From: Streptomyces sp. NBC_00654 | GTDB lineage: Bacteria > Actinomycetota > Actinomycetes > Streptomycetales > Streptomycetaceae | NCBI RefSeq assembly: GCF_026341775.1 | Contig: NZ_JAPEOB010000002.1 | Coordinates: forward strand, 2,671,362-2,735,361 | Direction of reading: 5' to 3' | DNA: 64,000 nt | In this document: piece after piece, positions 1 to 9,009 of the stretch | Layout of the letters: each line of letters begins with the position of its first letter | Numbering within the stretch: position 1 is the stretch's first letter | Program-made: the position numbers and the translations under genes | The notes under the pieces: generated by a model | The model's database searches: none | What the model was told of the DNA's origin: nothing | The model's input: the letters and a program-made list of their open reading frames with translations, nothing else

Positions 1-2
1 CG

Positions 3-2363
3 CAGATCGGGTTCATGGGGCGGACGAAGCAGAACCGCTACCTGTACGCGGCGGGCGACGACCCCTACCGGCTGGCCCGCTGGCGCGACCCGTACCCGGC
101 CGAGGGGCGCGCCGAGTTCAGGGCGCTGGCCCAGAAGGCCCGCGCCGAGCATGTGACGCTCGGCTGGGCGGTCTCCCCCGGCCAGGCGATGTGCATGTCG
201 TCGGACAGTGACATCAGGGCACTGGCCCGGAAGGCCGACGCCATGTGGGCGCTGGGCGTACGGGTCTTCCAGCTGCAGTTCCAGGACGTCAGCTACAGCG
301 AGTGGCACTGCGACCAGGACGCGGAGACCTTCGGCAGCGGCCCCCGGGCGGCGGCCAGGGCGCAGGCCCGGGTGGCCGGCGCGCTGGCCCAGCACCTGGC
401 GGACCGTCACCCGGGCTCGGCTCCGCTGTCGGTGCTGCCGACGGAGTTCTACCAGGACGGCGCCACCGACTACCGCACGGCGCTCGCCGCAGAGCTGGAC
501 GACCGGGTGCAGGTGGCGTGGACCGGCGTCGGGGTCGTGCCGAGGACCATCACCGGGCGGGAACTGGCCGGGGCCCGTGCCGCGTTCCGGCACCCGCTGG
601 TCACCATGGACAACTACCCGGTCAACGACTACGCGCAGGACCGGATCTTCCTGGGCCCGTACACCGGCCGGGAACCGGCGGTGGCGAGCGGTTCGGCCGC
701 GCTGCTCGCCAACGCGATGGAGCAGGCGTCCGCCTCCCGCATCCCGCTGTTCACCGCCGCCGACTTCGCCTGGAACCCGAAGGGGTACCGGCCGCAGGAG
801 TCGTGGCATGCGGCGATCGACGACCTGGCGGGCGGGGACGCCCGGACCCGGGACGCGCTGCGGGCCCTCGCGGGCAACAGCGCGGCCTCCGTGCTCGGCG
901 GCGACGAGTCCGCCTATCTCCGGCCGCTGCTCGCCGCGTTCTGGAAGTCCCGTGCGGCGGACGTGACGGTGCGCGACGAGGCGGCGCGCGAGCTGCGGGC
1001 GGCCTTCTCCGTGATGCGGGAGGCCCCCGAGCGGCTGAAGGCCCCGGCGGACGGACGGCTGGACGAGGAAGTGCGGCCGTGGACCGAGCAGCTGGCCCGG
1101 TACGGCGAGGCGGGCGAACTGGCCGTCGATCTGCTCCAGGCGCAGGCGCGCGGGGACGGGGCGGCCGCCTGGCGGGCGCAGCTCGCCCTGGAGCCCCTGC
1201 GCGAGAGGATCGCGGCGAGCGGCGCGACCGTCGGCAAGGGTGTGCTGGGCCCCTTCCTGGACCGGGCCCGCAAGGCCGCCGACGGCTGGAACGGTGCCGA
1301 CCGCACGGCCGGGACGGTCACCAGGGACGCGCACAGCTACACCGTCCGGCTGAACCGGGCCCGTCCCGTCGAGGCCGTGACCACGATGACGGAGCCGGGC
1401 GGCGGATTCACCGACGCCGTCCTGGAGGCCCATGTACCGGGCGAGGGCTGGCGCCCCCTGGGCAGGCTCTCGGCGGCCGGCTGGACCCAGACGGCGGCGA
1501 AGGGGCTGCGGGCGGACGCGGTGCGCGTCACCGTGCCCCGGGCCGCCCGGAACGCTCCCCCGGCCTTCATGAGCCCGGCCCTGCCCGCCGCCCCGCGCGT
1601 GGACCCGGACGCCCTGAAGGTGCGGAACCTGATCCCGTGGTTCGGTGACGAACCGGCGGCCAAGCTCGAACTCGCACGCGGCGAGACGGACGCGGAGATC
1701 GGCGGCGGCCCGCAGCGCGTGGCGGCCCGGCTGGCCGGACAGCGGCCCGAGGAGGTGCACGGCGCGCTCACCGCGAAGGCCCCCAAGGGCATCGAGGTGC
1801 GGGTCCCGAAGCGGACGACGGTGCCGCGCGGCTCCCGGACCGAGGTCCCCGTGGACATCACGGTCCCGGCGGACACCCCGGCCGGCGAGTACGCGGTGCC
1901 GTTCACCTTCGGCGGCGAGGAGAGCACCCTGACGGTGCGGGCCTACCCGCGGACGGCGGGGCCCGATCTGGCCCGTACGGCCACGGCGTCCTCGTCCGGC
2001 GACGAGACCCCGGACTTCCCCGCCTCGGCGGCCTCCGACGGGGACCCCGCCACCCGGTGGTCCTCACCGGTCGAGGACGGCGCCTGGTGGCAGACCGAGC
2101 TGGCGGAGCCCGTACGGCTGGGCCAGGTCGTGCTGCGCTGGCAGGACGCGCACGCCTCCCGCTACCGCATACAGGTCTCCGCGGACGGCCGCAGCTGGCG
2201 TACGGCGGCCACCGTGCGGGAGGGCAGGGGCGGGCGCGAGTCGGTCCGGATGGACGCCAAGGACACCCGGTTCATCAGGGTGCAGGGCGACGGCCGGGCC
2301 ACCGAGTACGGCTACTCGCTCTGGTCGGTGGAGGCGTACGCCGTCGCTCCGGACAGCCCCTGA
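3..2363 (+). CDS. Beta-N-acetylhexosaminidase, GH84 type, 5' end missing
   Basis: The frame is open to the window edge, so the N-terminus (expected signal peptide and N-terminal hexosaminidase domain) is missing. The first residues visible, QNRYLYAAGDDPYR, match the start of the GH84 catalytic barrel, which removes terminal N-acetylglucosamine from glycans or glycoproteins. The expected Asp-Asp catalytic pair falls at FQDVS, so the first aspartate appears to be Gln; this may be a subfamily trait. A helical middle region follows, then a NEW3-like beta domain (about residues 590-640 of the visible part) and a C-terminal F5/8-type (CBM32) carbohydrate-binding domain (about 650-780). It is probably secreted. 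It lies upstream of a sugar operon, but HNH and channel genes separate them. Family assignment is fairly sure; substrate is inferred. Confidence 0.82.
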   Translation, partial: QIGFMGRTKQNRYLYAAGDDPYRLARWRDPYPAEGRAEFRALAQKARAEHVTLGWAVSPGQAMCMSSDSDIRALARKADAMWALGVRVFQLQFQDVSYSEWHCDQDAETFGSGPRAAARAQARVAGALAQHLADRHPGSAPLSVLPTEFYQDGATDYRTALAAELDDRVQVAWTGVGVVPRTITGRELAGARAAFRHPLVTMDNYPVNDYAQDRIFLGPYTGREPAVASGSAALLANAMEQASASRIPLFTAADFAWNPKGYRPQESWHAAIDDLAGGDARTRDALRALAGNSAASVLGGDESAYLRPLLAAFWKSRAADVTVRDEAARELRAAFSVMREAPERLKAPADGRLDEEVRPWTEQLARYGEAGELAVDLLQAQARGDGAAAWRAQLALEPLRERIAASGATVGKGVLGPFLDRARKAADGWNGADRTAGTVTRDAHSYTVRLNRARPVEAVTTMTEPGGGFTDAVLEAHVPGEGWRPLGRLSAAGWTQTAAKGLRADAVRVTVPRAARNAPPAFMSPALPAAPRVDPDALKVRNLIPWFGDEPAAKLELARGETDAEIGGGPQRVAARLAGQRPEEVHGALTAKAPKGIEVRVPKRTTVPRGSRTEVPVDITVPADTPAGEYAVPFTFGGEESTLTVRAYPRTAGPDLARTATASSSGDETPDFPASAASDGDPATRWSSPVEDGAWWQTELAEPVRLGQVVLRWQDAHASRYRIQVSADGRSWRTAATVREGRGGRESVRMDAKDTRFIRVQGDGRATEYGYSLWSVEAYAVAPDSP

Positions 2364-2409
2364 GGCGCGCCCCGTACCGAGCGCGTCCAGCACGGCGAAG
2401 GCCCGGGTC

Positions 2410-2946
2410 TCAGGCGGAAACGCCGTCGATCCGGGCCATCGCGTCGTCCGCGCCGAACGGTTGCAGATACGGCAGCCAGCGCGGGTCCCGGTGTCCGGTC
2501 CCGATGATCCGCCAGGCCAGGCCGGTCGGCGGGGCGGGCTCATGGCGCAGCCGCCAGCCGAGCTCGGGCAGATGCCGGTCCGCCTTGACGTGGTTGCAGC
2601 GGCGGCAGGCCGCCACCACGTTGTCCCAGGCGTGCTGTCCGCCCCGGCTGCGCGGAATGACATGGTCGACGCTGGTCGCGGCGGCGCCGCAGTACATACA
2701 GCGTCCGCCGTCCCTGGCGAACAGCGCCCGGCGTGTCAGCGGTACGGGCCCCCGGTAGGGGACCCGTACGAACCGCTTGAGGCGGACGACGCTGGGCGCG
2801 GGTACGGCACGGGTCGCGCTGCGCAGGAGGGAGCCGGACTCCTCCAGGCAGATCGCCTTGTTTTCGAGCACGAGGACGAGCGCGCGGCGGAGCGGTACGA
2901 CGCCGAGCGGCTCGTACGACGCGTTGAGAACCAGGACGTGCGGCAC
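2410..2946 (-). CDS. HNH endonuclease family protein
   Basis: The product is 178 aa. It carries a textbook HNH zinc-stabilised nuclease core: CMYCG, then VDHVIPRSRGG with the catalytic Asp-His, then a WDN segment and CRRCN as the second CXXC pair. The GTG start at 2946 is supported by an AAGGAGG ribosome site eight bases upstream. The N-terminal part (VLVLNASYEPLGVVPLRRA) is typical of the stand-alone HNH proteins common in actinomycete chromosomes. Their biological role is unknown, and nothing here links it to a phage or restriction system. It converges on the hexosaminidase gene and is divergent from the MscS-type channel. Confidence 0.85.
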   Translation of the reverse strand: MPHVLVLNASYEPLGVVPLRRALVLVLENKAICLEESGSLLRSATRAVPAPSVVRLKRFVRVPYRGPVPLTRRALFARDGGRCMYCGAAATSVDHVIPRSRGGQHAWDNVVAACRRCNHVKADRHLPELGWRLRHEPAPPTGLAWRIIGTGHRDPRWLPYLQPFGADDAMARIDGVSA

Positions 2947-3274
2947 GGTGGATGCCTCCTTGTACGCCGGCGGCGCGTGGCTCGCGCCGGGACGATCCGG
3001 TCTCAGTCTCTCCTCCGGCCTGGTCGGAGCGCCACCACGTACGGGTAACGGGCCGGGAGGATTTTCCTCACCACCCGCCCGGACGCACCGCCGCGGCCCA
3101 CCGGAACAGCGGCTTCACCGGAGTGGGGAGCGGCATTGTGCGATCGGCCACAGAACGGGTATGCGCGGGTGAGACGTGTCTCTCTCCCGCGAACACGGCA
3201 ACGATCCGCCGCACCGGCTTCGTTAGTGTGGTTGACCAGGCTCTCAGCCGTCGTACCCCTTGGAGGTCCTCACC
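2947..3274. other. Divergent intergenic region, no gene seen
   Basis: These 328 bases separate the leftward HNH gene from the rightward mechanosensitive channel and must hold both promoters. I see no convincing small ORF, RNA or repeat. GGAGGT at about 3262-3267 is the ribosome site for the channel gene. Confidence 0.5.
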
Positions 3275-4339
3275 GTGTCCCTGTCAGCCCTCTTGGCCGC
3301 AGCTCCGTCACCCGGGCCGGGCGGCTCGCTGGACGAAGCCGCCGAGCAGGCCGGCAACGCCGCGGGCTGGGTCGAGGAGAACTGGTCCACCTGGCTGAAC
3401 ACCGGTCTGCGCATCGTGCTCATCGCGGCCATCGCGATCGTGCTGCGCTATGTGATCCGCCGTGCCCTGACCAACCTCATAGAACGGATGAACCGCAGCG
3501 CCCAGGCGGTGGAGGGCACCGCGCTGGGCGGCCTGCTGGTCAACGCCGAGCGCAGACGCCAGCGCTCCGAGGCGATCGGCTCGGTGCTGCGCTCGGTGAC
3601 CTCGTTCCTGATCCTGGGCACGGCCGCCCTGATGATCCTCGGCGCGTTCCAGATCAATCTGGCGCCGCTGCTGGCCTCGGCCGGTGTGGCCGGGGTGGCG
3701 CTGGGCTTCGGCGCCCGCAATCTCGTCACCGACTTCCTCTCCGGGGTCTTCATGATCCTGGAGGACCAGTACGGCGTCGGGGACACCATCGACGCGGGCG
3801 TCGCCTCCGGTGAGGTCATCGAGGTGGGTCTGCGGGTCACCAAGCTGCGCGGCGACAACGGCGAGATCTGGTACGTCCGCAACGGCGAGGTCAAGCGGAT
3901 CGGCAACCTCAGCCAGGGCTGGTCCACGGCCGGTGTGGATGTGACGGTGCGTCCCACCGAGGACCTGGAGGAGGTCCGCGCGGCGATCACCGCCGCCGCC
4001 GGGACCATGGCGAAGGAGGACCCCTGGTCGGAGCGGCTGTGGGGCCCGGTGGAGGTGCTGGGGCTGGACGCCGTCCTGCTGGACTCCATGACGGTCCGGG
4101 TCACCGCGAAGACGATGCCGGGCAAGGCGCTGGGCGTGGAGCGCGAGCTGCGCTGGCGGATCAAGCGGTCCCTGGACGAGGCCGGCATCCGGATGGTCGG
4201 GACCCTGCCCGTCCAGGCGGACGGCGCTCCGGCCCCGGACCCGACGGCCGGAATGGCCGCCCCGTCGGCGTACGCCTCCTCCACCTCGCCGCAGTCGATG
4301 GCCGCGACACCGATCACACCGCCGAACATCACGAAGTAG
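3275..4339 (+). CDS. Mechanosensitive ion channel, MscS family
   Basis: The product is about 354 aa and acts as a membrane-tension-gated channel that releases solutes on osmotic downshift. Three membrane segments are visible: around residues 45-65, 105-127 and 131-160. The last (LASAGVAGVALGFGARNLVTD) is the Gly/Ala-rich pore helix and kink typical of MscS. A beta domain follows (about 165-225), then a cytoplasmic alpha/beta domain with a low-complexity Pro/Ser/Thr tail. The GTG at 3275 is chosen because GGAGGT sits just upstream; an in-frame TTG at 3260 overlaps that ribosome site. It is monocistronic, with a hairpin right after the stop. Confidence 0.9.
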   Translation: MSLSALLAAAPSPGPGGSLDEAAEQAGNAAGWVEENWSTWLNTGLRIVLIAAIAIVLRYVIRRALTNLIERMNRSAQAVEGTALGGLLVNAERRRQRSEAIGSVLRSVTSFLILGTAALMILGAFQINLAPLLASAGVAGVALGFGARNLVTDFLSGVFMILEDQYGVGDTIDAGVASGEVIEVGLRVTKLRGDNGEIWYVRNGEVKRIGNLSQGWSTAGVDVTVRPTEDLEEVRAAITAAAGTMAKEDPWSERLWGPVEVLGLDAVLLDSMTVRVTAKTMPGKALGVERELRWRIKRSLDEAGIRMVGTLPVQADGAPAPDPTAGMAAPSAYASSTSPQSMAATPITPPNITK

Positions 4340-4359
4340 CACCCGTCCGGGTGAACGGT

Positions 4360-4395
4360 GAGGGGCGCTCCGCGACTGTTCGCGGGGCGCCCCTC
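4360..4395. terminator. Hairpin terminator after the channel gene
   Basis: A 15-base arm (GAGGGGCGCTCCGCG) is repeated as a near-perfect inverted copy after a six-base loop, 20 bases past the stop. There is no U-tract, as is common for Streptomyces terminators. Confidence 0.75.
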
Positions 4396-4500
4396 CGGCG
4401 TAGGGCGGGTACGGCCACCCTTCAGGTAACGCTTTGGTTGCCACAGGGGTGTGAACCATTGACGGTGCGGTGACCTGCGCCATACCGTCCTCTCACCGAA

Positions 4501-4515
4501 TAGGAAAGTTTCCTA
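4501..4515. promoter_or_regulatory. Palindromic operator upstream of the ROK gene
   Basis: TAGGAAAGTTTCCTA is a perfect 7+1+7 palindrome 23 bases upstream of the ROK regulator start. An AT-rich palindrome in such GC-rich DNA directly before a repressor gene is most simply its own operator, which would give autoregulation and sugar-inducible control of the operon. That is inference from position and symmetry. Confidence 0.7.
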
Positions 4516-4537
4516 ACAGAGGGCGGGTGCATCGATC

Positions 4538-5743
4538 ATGGCGGGGACCACACCGGGTACGCCACGCGTCCTGCGCGCGATGAACGACCGGGCCGCCCTC
4601 GACCTGCTGCTGGAGCACGGCCCGCTCTCCCGGACGAAGATCGGGAAGCTGACCGGTCTGTCCAAGCCCACCGCCTCCCAGCTGCTGGCGCGGCTGGAGG
4701 CGGCCGGACTGGTCGTGGCCACCGGCACCAGCGAGGGGCGCCCCGGGCCCAACGCGCAGCTGTACACGGTGAACGCGCGGGCCGCCCATGTGGCCGGGCT
4801 CGATGTGAGCACCCAGCGGATCGTCGCCGCGGTCGCCGATGTGACCGGTGAGACCGTCGGCGAGTTCGAGCTGCGCACCCCCGGCCGGCGCGCCGTCGGC
4901 GTGGTGCGGCAGGTCGCCGACGCGCTGGACGGCGCGGTCAAGGACGCCGGGCTGACCCGCGCCGATGTGCACCGGGTCGTCATCGGGACGCCGGGGGCCT
5001 TCGACCCCGGGACCGGACGGCTGCGCTACGCCTCGCACCTGCCCGGCTGGCACTCCACCACCCTGCTGGACGAGCTGGCCGCGTTCCTGCCGATGCCGGT
5101 GGAGTACGAGAACGATGTGAATCTGGTGGCCGTGGCCGAGCAGCGGCTCGGCGCGGCCCGCGGCGACGAGGACTTCGTCCTGCTGTGGAACCAGGAGGGC
5201 CTCGGCGCCGCCCTGGTCATCAACGGCCGGCTGCACCGCGGCTTCACCGGCGGTGCGGGTGAGGTCGGTTTCCTGCCGGTGCCGGGCACTCCGCTCGTAC
5301 GCCAGGTCGTCAAGGCCAACAGCGGTGGCTTCCAGGAGCTGGCGGGCGCCCAGGCGCTGCCCCGGCTCGCGAGGTCGCTCGGCATCGACACCCCGCAGCA
5401 GCCCTACTCCGAGGTCGCCGCGGCCCTGCTCGTGCGGGCCGTCGCCGCGTACGAGCAGGACGGGCCGCTGACGGAGCTGCTGCGCCAGTACGCCCAGCGG
5501 CTCGCCACCGGTCTCGCCTCCGTCACCGCCGTCCTCGACCCCGGGCTGATCGTGCTCTCCGGTGAGCTGGTCTCCTCGGGCGGTGAGCTCCTGCGGTCCC
5601 TGATCCAGTCCGAGCTCGCCGAGCTCGCGGCGTCCCGGCCCCGTCTCGTCCTCGGCGAGATCGACCGGCATCCGGTCCTGCGCGGTGCCCTGGAAAGGGC
5701 CCTCGCCGACACCCGCGACGAAGTGTTCGACACCTCTCGCTGA
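4538..5743 (+). CDS. ROK-family transcriptional repressor
   Basis: The product is 401 aa. An N-terminal winged-helix DNA-binding domain (LSRTKIGKLTGLSKPTASQLLARLEAAGLV, about residues 28-60) is followed by the ROK sugar-kinase-like fold. That fold contains an ATPase-type DVST segment near residue 90 and a GGAGEVGFLPV glycine-rich segment near 235. The cysteine-rich zinc motif of canonical ROK kinases is not evident, which fits a regulator rather than an enzyme. It is followed in the same direction by binding protein, permeases, GH4 hydrolase and kinase, so it probably represses this operon until a sugar ligand binds. The palindrome at 4501-4515 is the likely target. Confidence 0.9.
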   Translation: MAGTTPGTPRVLRAMNDRAALDLLLEHGPLSRTKIGKLTGLSKPTASQLLARLEAAGLVVATGTSEGRPGPNAQLYTVNARAAHVAGLDVSTQRIVAAVADVTGETVGEFELRTPGRRAVGVVRQVADALDGAVKDAGLTRADVHRVVIGTPGAFDPGTGRLRYASHLPGWHSTTLLDELAAFLPMPVEYENDVNLVAVAEQRLGAARGDEDFVLLWNQEGLGAALVINGRLHRGFTGGAGEVGFLPVPGTPLVRQVVKANSGGFQELAGAQALPRLARSLGIDTPQQPYSEVAAALLVRAVAAYEQDGPLTELLRQYAQRLATGLASVTAVLDPGLIVLSGELVSSGGELLRSLIQSELAELAASRPRLVLGEIDRHPVLRGALERALADTRDEVFDTSR

Positions 5744-5826
5744 GTCCCGCACACCGCCTCACCCGTCGTACCGCTTGTCCCCCGCTTCCATCCCCTGCCC
5801 CTTTCCCTGTCCCTGGGAGTTCCGTC

Positions 5827-7158
5827 ATGCGCACCAGCCGTCTGACCACCACCGCTGTCGCCGTCGCGGCGATCTCGGTTCTCGCCTCCGCGTGTACCGG
5901 CCAGTCCGGGTCCGCCGCGAACGACGACCCGAACGCGAAGACCACGATCAACTTCTGGCACGGCTGGAGCGCGCCCGCCGAGGTCAAGGCGGTCCAGGAC
6001 AACGTCGACCGGTTCGAGAAGGCCCACCCGAACATCAAGGTCAACGTCGTCGGCAACATCAATGACGACAAGCTCAACCAGTCGCTGCGCGCGGGCGGTT
6101 CGAAGGGGCCCGACGTGGTGTCGTCCTTCACCACGGCCAATGTCGGCAAGTTCTGCTCGTCCGGCGCCTTCGCCGATCTGAAGCCCTTCATCGAGAAGTC
6201 GAAGCTCGACCTGGAGAAGACCTTCCCGAAGGTCCTGCTGGACTACACGCAGTTCGAGGGCAAGCGCTGCGCCCTGCCGCTGCTCGCCGACGCGTACGGG
6301 CTGTACTACAACAAGGACGCCTTCGAGAAGGCCGGGATCACCGCGCCGCCGCAGACGATGTCGGAGCTGGCGAGCGTCGCGAAGAAGCTGACCGTCGAGA
6401 AGGGCGACAGCTACCAGCAGCTCGGCTTCATGCCGAACTTCCACGGTTACGAGACGGTCGCCGACCACTACATGTCCTCGTGGGACCACAAGTACTTCGA
6501 CGAGAACGGCACGTCCAACGTCGCCAAGGACCCGGCGTTCGCGGAGATGTTCACGTACCAGAAGAAGCTGGTCGCCGACCTCGGCGGCTACCAGAAGCTG
6601 GAGAAGTACCGCGGCACTTTCGGTGACGAGTGGGGCTCCAAGCACCCGTTCCACACCGGCCAGGTCGCCATGCAGCTGGACGGCGAGTGGCGTCTGGGCA
6701 TGGCCTTGGACGCCAAGGTGCCGTTCGAGATCGGTGTCGCGCCGATGCCCGTCGCCGACGACGAGGCCGACAGCTACGGCAAGGGCTTCCTCTCCGGCAC
6801 GATCATGGGCATCGCCCCGGCCAGCAAGAAGCAGAACGCGGCCTGGGAGCTGGTCGAGTTCATGACCAGCGACACGAAGGCCGTCGTCGACTTCGCCAAC
6901 GGCATCCGCAACGTGCCCTCCACCTTCGCCGCGCTGAACTCCCCCGACCTGAAGTTCGACCCGCGCTTCAAGACCTTCCTGGACATCGCCCAGCACCCCG
7001 GGTCCAACACCCCGGACGGGGCCATCAACGGCTCGACGTACCAGCAGACCATCCAGGACTTCGGCTACCAGTACGAGAAGGGCTCGGTGAAGGATCTGAC
7101 GGCCGGTCTGGAGAAGACCGCCGAGCAGATCGACACCGACATCGCCAAGGCCAAGTAA
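5827..7158 (+). CDS. Sugar ABC transporter substrate-binding lipoprotein
   Basis: The product is 443 aa and belongs to solute-binding family 1. The signal peptide ends in the lipobox LASAC (Cys about residue 22), so the mature protein should be lipid-anchored outside the membrane. INFWHGWS and the two-lobed body with TGQVAMQLDGEWRLG are characteristic of oligosaccharide-binding proteins. It delivers sugar to the two permeases encoded immediately downstream. No ATPase gene is in the operon; Streptomyces sugar importers usually share one ATPase (MsiK) encoded elsewhere. The substrate cannot be read from sequence; the downstream GH4 enzyme suggests a beta-linked di- or oligosaccharide. Confidence 0.92.
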   Translation: MRTSRLTTTAVAVAAISVLASACTGQSGSAANDDPNAKTTINFWHGWSAPAEVKAVQDNVDRFEKAHPNIKVNVVGNINDDKLNQSLRAGGSKGPDVVSSFTTANVGKFCSSGAFADLKPFIEKSKLDLEKTFPKVLLDYTQFEGKRCALPLLADAYGLYYNKDAFEKAGITAPPQTMSELASVAKKLTVEKGDSYQQLGFMPNFHGYETVADHYMSSWDHKYFDENGTSNVAKDPAFAEMFTYQKKLVADLGGYQKLEKYRGTFGDEWGSKHPFHTGQVAMQLDGEWRLGMALDAKVPFEIGVAPMPVADDEADSYGKGFLSGTIMGIAPASKKQNAAWELVEFMTSDTKAVVDFANGIRNVPSTFAALNSPDLKFDPRFKTFLDIAQHPGSNTPDGAINGSTYQQTIQDFGYQYEKGSVKDLTAGLEKTAEQIDTDIAKAK

Positions 7159-7165
7159 CAGCACG

Positions 7166-8107
7166 ATGACGACGCACACGCTCCGCGCCAAGCGCCGCAG
7201 GTCGGCCCTTCGGACAGCGGCCTTCATGTCGCCGTGGCTGATCGGGTTCACCGTCTTCTTCGCGTACCCGATGGTCTCGACCGTCTACTTCTCCTTCATG
7301 GAGTACGACGGTTTCGGCGCGCCGGTCTTCAACGGCCTCACGAACTGGACGTATGTCTTCGAGGACTACCCCATGTTCTGGCCGTCGCTGCGCAACACGC
7401 TCTGGCTGGTGCTCGTCATGGTCACCTGCCGGGTCGTCTTCGGCCTCGGCGTCGGCCTGCTGATCACCAAGATCAAGACGGGCACGGGAGTCTTCCGCAC
7501 CCTGTTCTACCTGCCCTACCTCGCACCGCCGGTCGCCGCGACGCTGGCCTTCGTCTTCCTGCTCAACCCGGGGACGGGGCCGGTCAACTCGATCCTCGGG
7601 GACCTGGGGCTGCCGACGCCCGGGTGGTTCAACGACGCCTCCTGGTCCAAGCCGGCGCTCACCATGCTCGCGGTCTGGGGCATCGGCGATCTGATGGTCA
7701 TCTTCATGGCCGCCCTGCTCGACGTGCCGACCGAGCAGTACGAGGCCGCCGAGCTCGACGGTGCCTCGCCCTGGCAGAAGTTCCGCTTCGTGACACTGCC
7801 GAACATCTCGCCGATCGTGATGTTCGCCGTGGTCACCGGAGTGATCCAGGCCATGCAGTACTACACACAGCCCCTGGTCGCCGGGAAGGTCGCCTCCGGC
7901 ATCATCGGCGGCTCCGGCCAGTCCTTCGAGCCGGGCTATCCCGACAAGTCGACACTGACGCTTCCGCAGCTCGTCTACAACCTCGGCTTCCAGCGCTTCG
8001 ACTACGGCTCCGCCTGTGTCGTGGCCCTCGTCCTGTTCGCCCTGGCCATGACCTTCACCGCGCTGCTGATGCGGGGCCGCAACAACCTTCTCCAGGCCGG
8101 TGACTGA
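7166..8107 (+). CDS. Sugar ABC transporter permease, MalF type
   Basis: The product is 313 aa with about six membrane segments (the first near residues 16-38). The EAA-loop (YEAAELDGASPWQKFRFVTLP, about residues 192-212) is the docking site for the transport ATPase. It starts seven bases after the binding-protein stop and ends just before the second permease, so it is part of the same operon. It pairs with the 8111 gene product to form the membrane channel for the imported sugar. Confidence 0.92.
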   Translation: MTTHTLRAKRRRSALRTAAFMSPWLIGFTVFFAYPMVSTVYFSFMEYDGFGAPVFNGLTNWTYVFEDYPMFWPSLRNTLWLVLVMVTCRVVFGLGVGLLITKIKTGTGVFRTLFYLPYLAPPVAATLAFVFLLNPGTGPVNSILGDLGLPTPGWFNDASWSKPALTMLAVWGIGDLMVIFMAALLDVPTEQYEAAELDGASPWQKFRFVTLPNISPIVMFAVVTGVIQAMQYYTQPLVAGKVASGIIGGSGQSFEPGYPDKSTLTLPQLVYNLGFQRFDYGSACVVALVLFALAMTFTALLMRGRNNLLQAGD

Positions 8108-8110
8108 GTC

Positions 8111-9007
8111 ATGACCCAACTCCTCGACAAGCCCGCGGCCCCGGTGGCCGACGAGCCGACGCCCGCCGAGCGGGTGGCACGCCGCAAGGCGCTGCTGCAC
8201 TGGATCGCCGTGCACTCGCTGGGCATCGCCGCCGCGCTCTTCTTCGTGCTGCCGTTCGTCTTCGTCGTGCTGACCTCGCTGATGAGCGACCAGCAGGCGC
8301 TGACCCGCGACCTCACCCCGAACACCTGGGAGTGGGACAACTACAAGCGGGTCTTCAACACCCCGGGCTTCCTGACCTGGTGGCGCAACACCCTGCTGTA
8401 CGCGGGGGTCGGCACCGTGCTGACGGTGGTGTCGTCCGTACCCGTGGCGTACGCGCTCGCCAAGTTCCGCTTCCGCGGCCGCAAGCTGTCGCTGATGCTC
8501 GTCATCTCGATGATGATGCTGCCGCCGCAGGTCGTCATCATCCCGATGTACCTGTTCTGGGCGAAGCAGCTGGACCTGTCCGGCACGCTCTGGCCGCTGA
8601 TCATCCCGATGGCCTTCGGCGACGCGTTCTCCATCTTCCTGCTGCGGCAGTTCCTCCTGACCATCCCCAACGAGTACCTCGATGCGGCCAAGGTCGACGG
8701 CTGCGGCGAATTCCGCACGCTGATCAGGGTCGTTCTGCCGATGGCCAAGCCCGGCATCGCGGCGATCGCGCTGTTCCAGTTCTTCGCCGCCTGGAACGAC
8801 TACTTCGGCCCGCAGATCTACGCCTCGGAGAACCCGGCCGCCTGGACGCTCAGTTACGGCCTGGAGTCCTTCAAGGGCGCGCACCACACCGACTGGAATC
8901 TGACCATGGCCGCGACCGTACTGGTCATGGCCCCTGTGATCGCCGTCTTCTTCTTCGCCCAGAAGGCATTCGTCGAAGGCGTCACACTGACCGGAGTAAA
9001 GGGCTGA
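8111..9007 (+). CDS. Sugar ABC transporter permease, MalG type
   Basis: The product is 298 aa with a longer N-terminal tail (about 35 residues) and six predicted membrane segments. The EAA-loop is YLDAAKVDGCGEFRTLIRVVLP (about residues 194-215). It is separated from the upstream permease by three bases and from the GH4 gene by two, so it is translationally close-coupled. The protein is the second half of the heterodimeric import channel. Confidence 0.92.
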   Translation: MTQLLDKPAAPVADEPTPAERVARRKALLHWIAVHSLGIAAALFFVLPFVFVVLTSLMSDQQALTRDLTPNTWEWDNYKRVFNTPGFLTWWRNTLLYAGVGTVLTVVSSVPVAYALAKFRFRGRKLSLMLVISMMMLPPQVVIIPMYLFWAKQLDLSGTLWPLIIPMAFGDAFSIFLLRQFLLTIPNEYLDAAKVDGCGEFRTLIRVVLPMAKPGIAAIALFQFFAAWNDYFGPQIYASENPAAWTLSYGLESFKGAHHTDWNLTMAATVLVMAPVIAVFFFAQKAFVEGVTLTGVKG

Positions 9008-9009
9008 CC

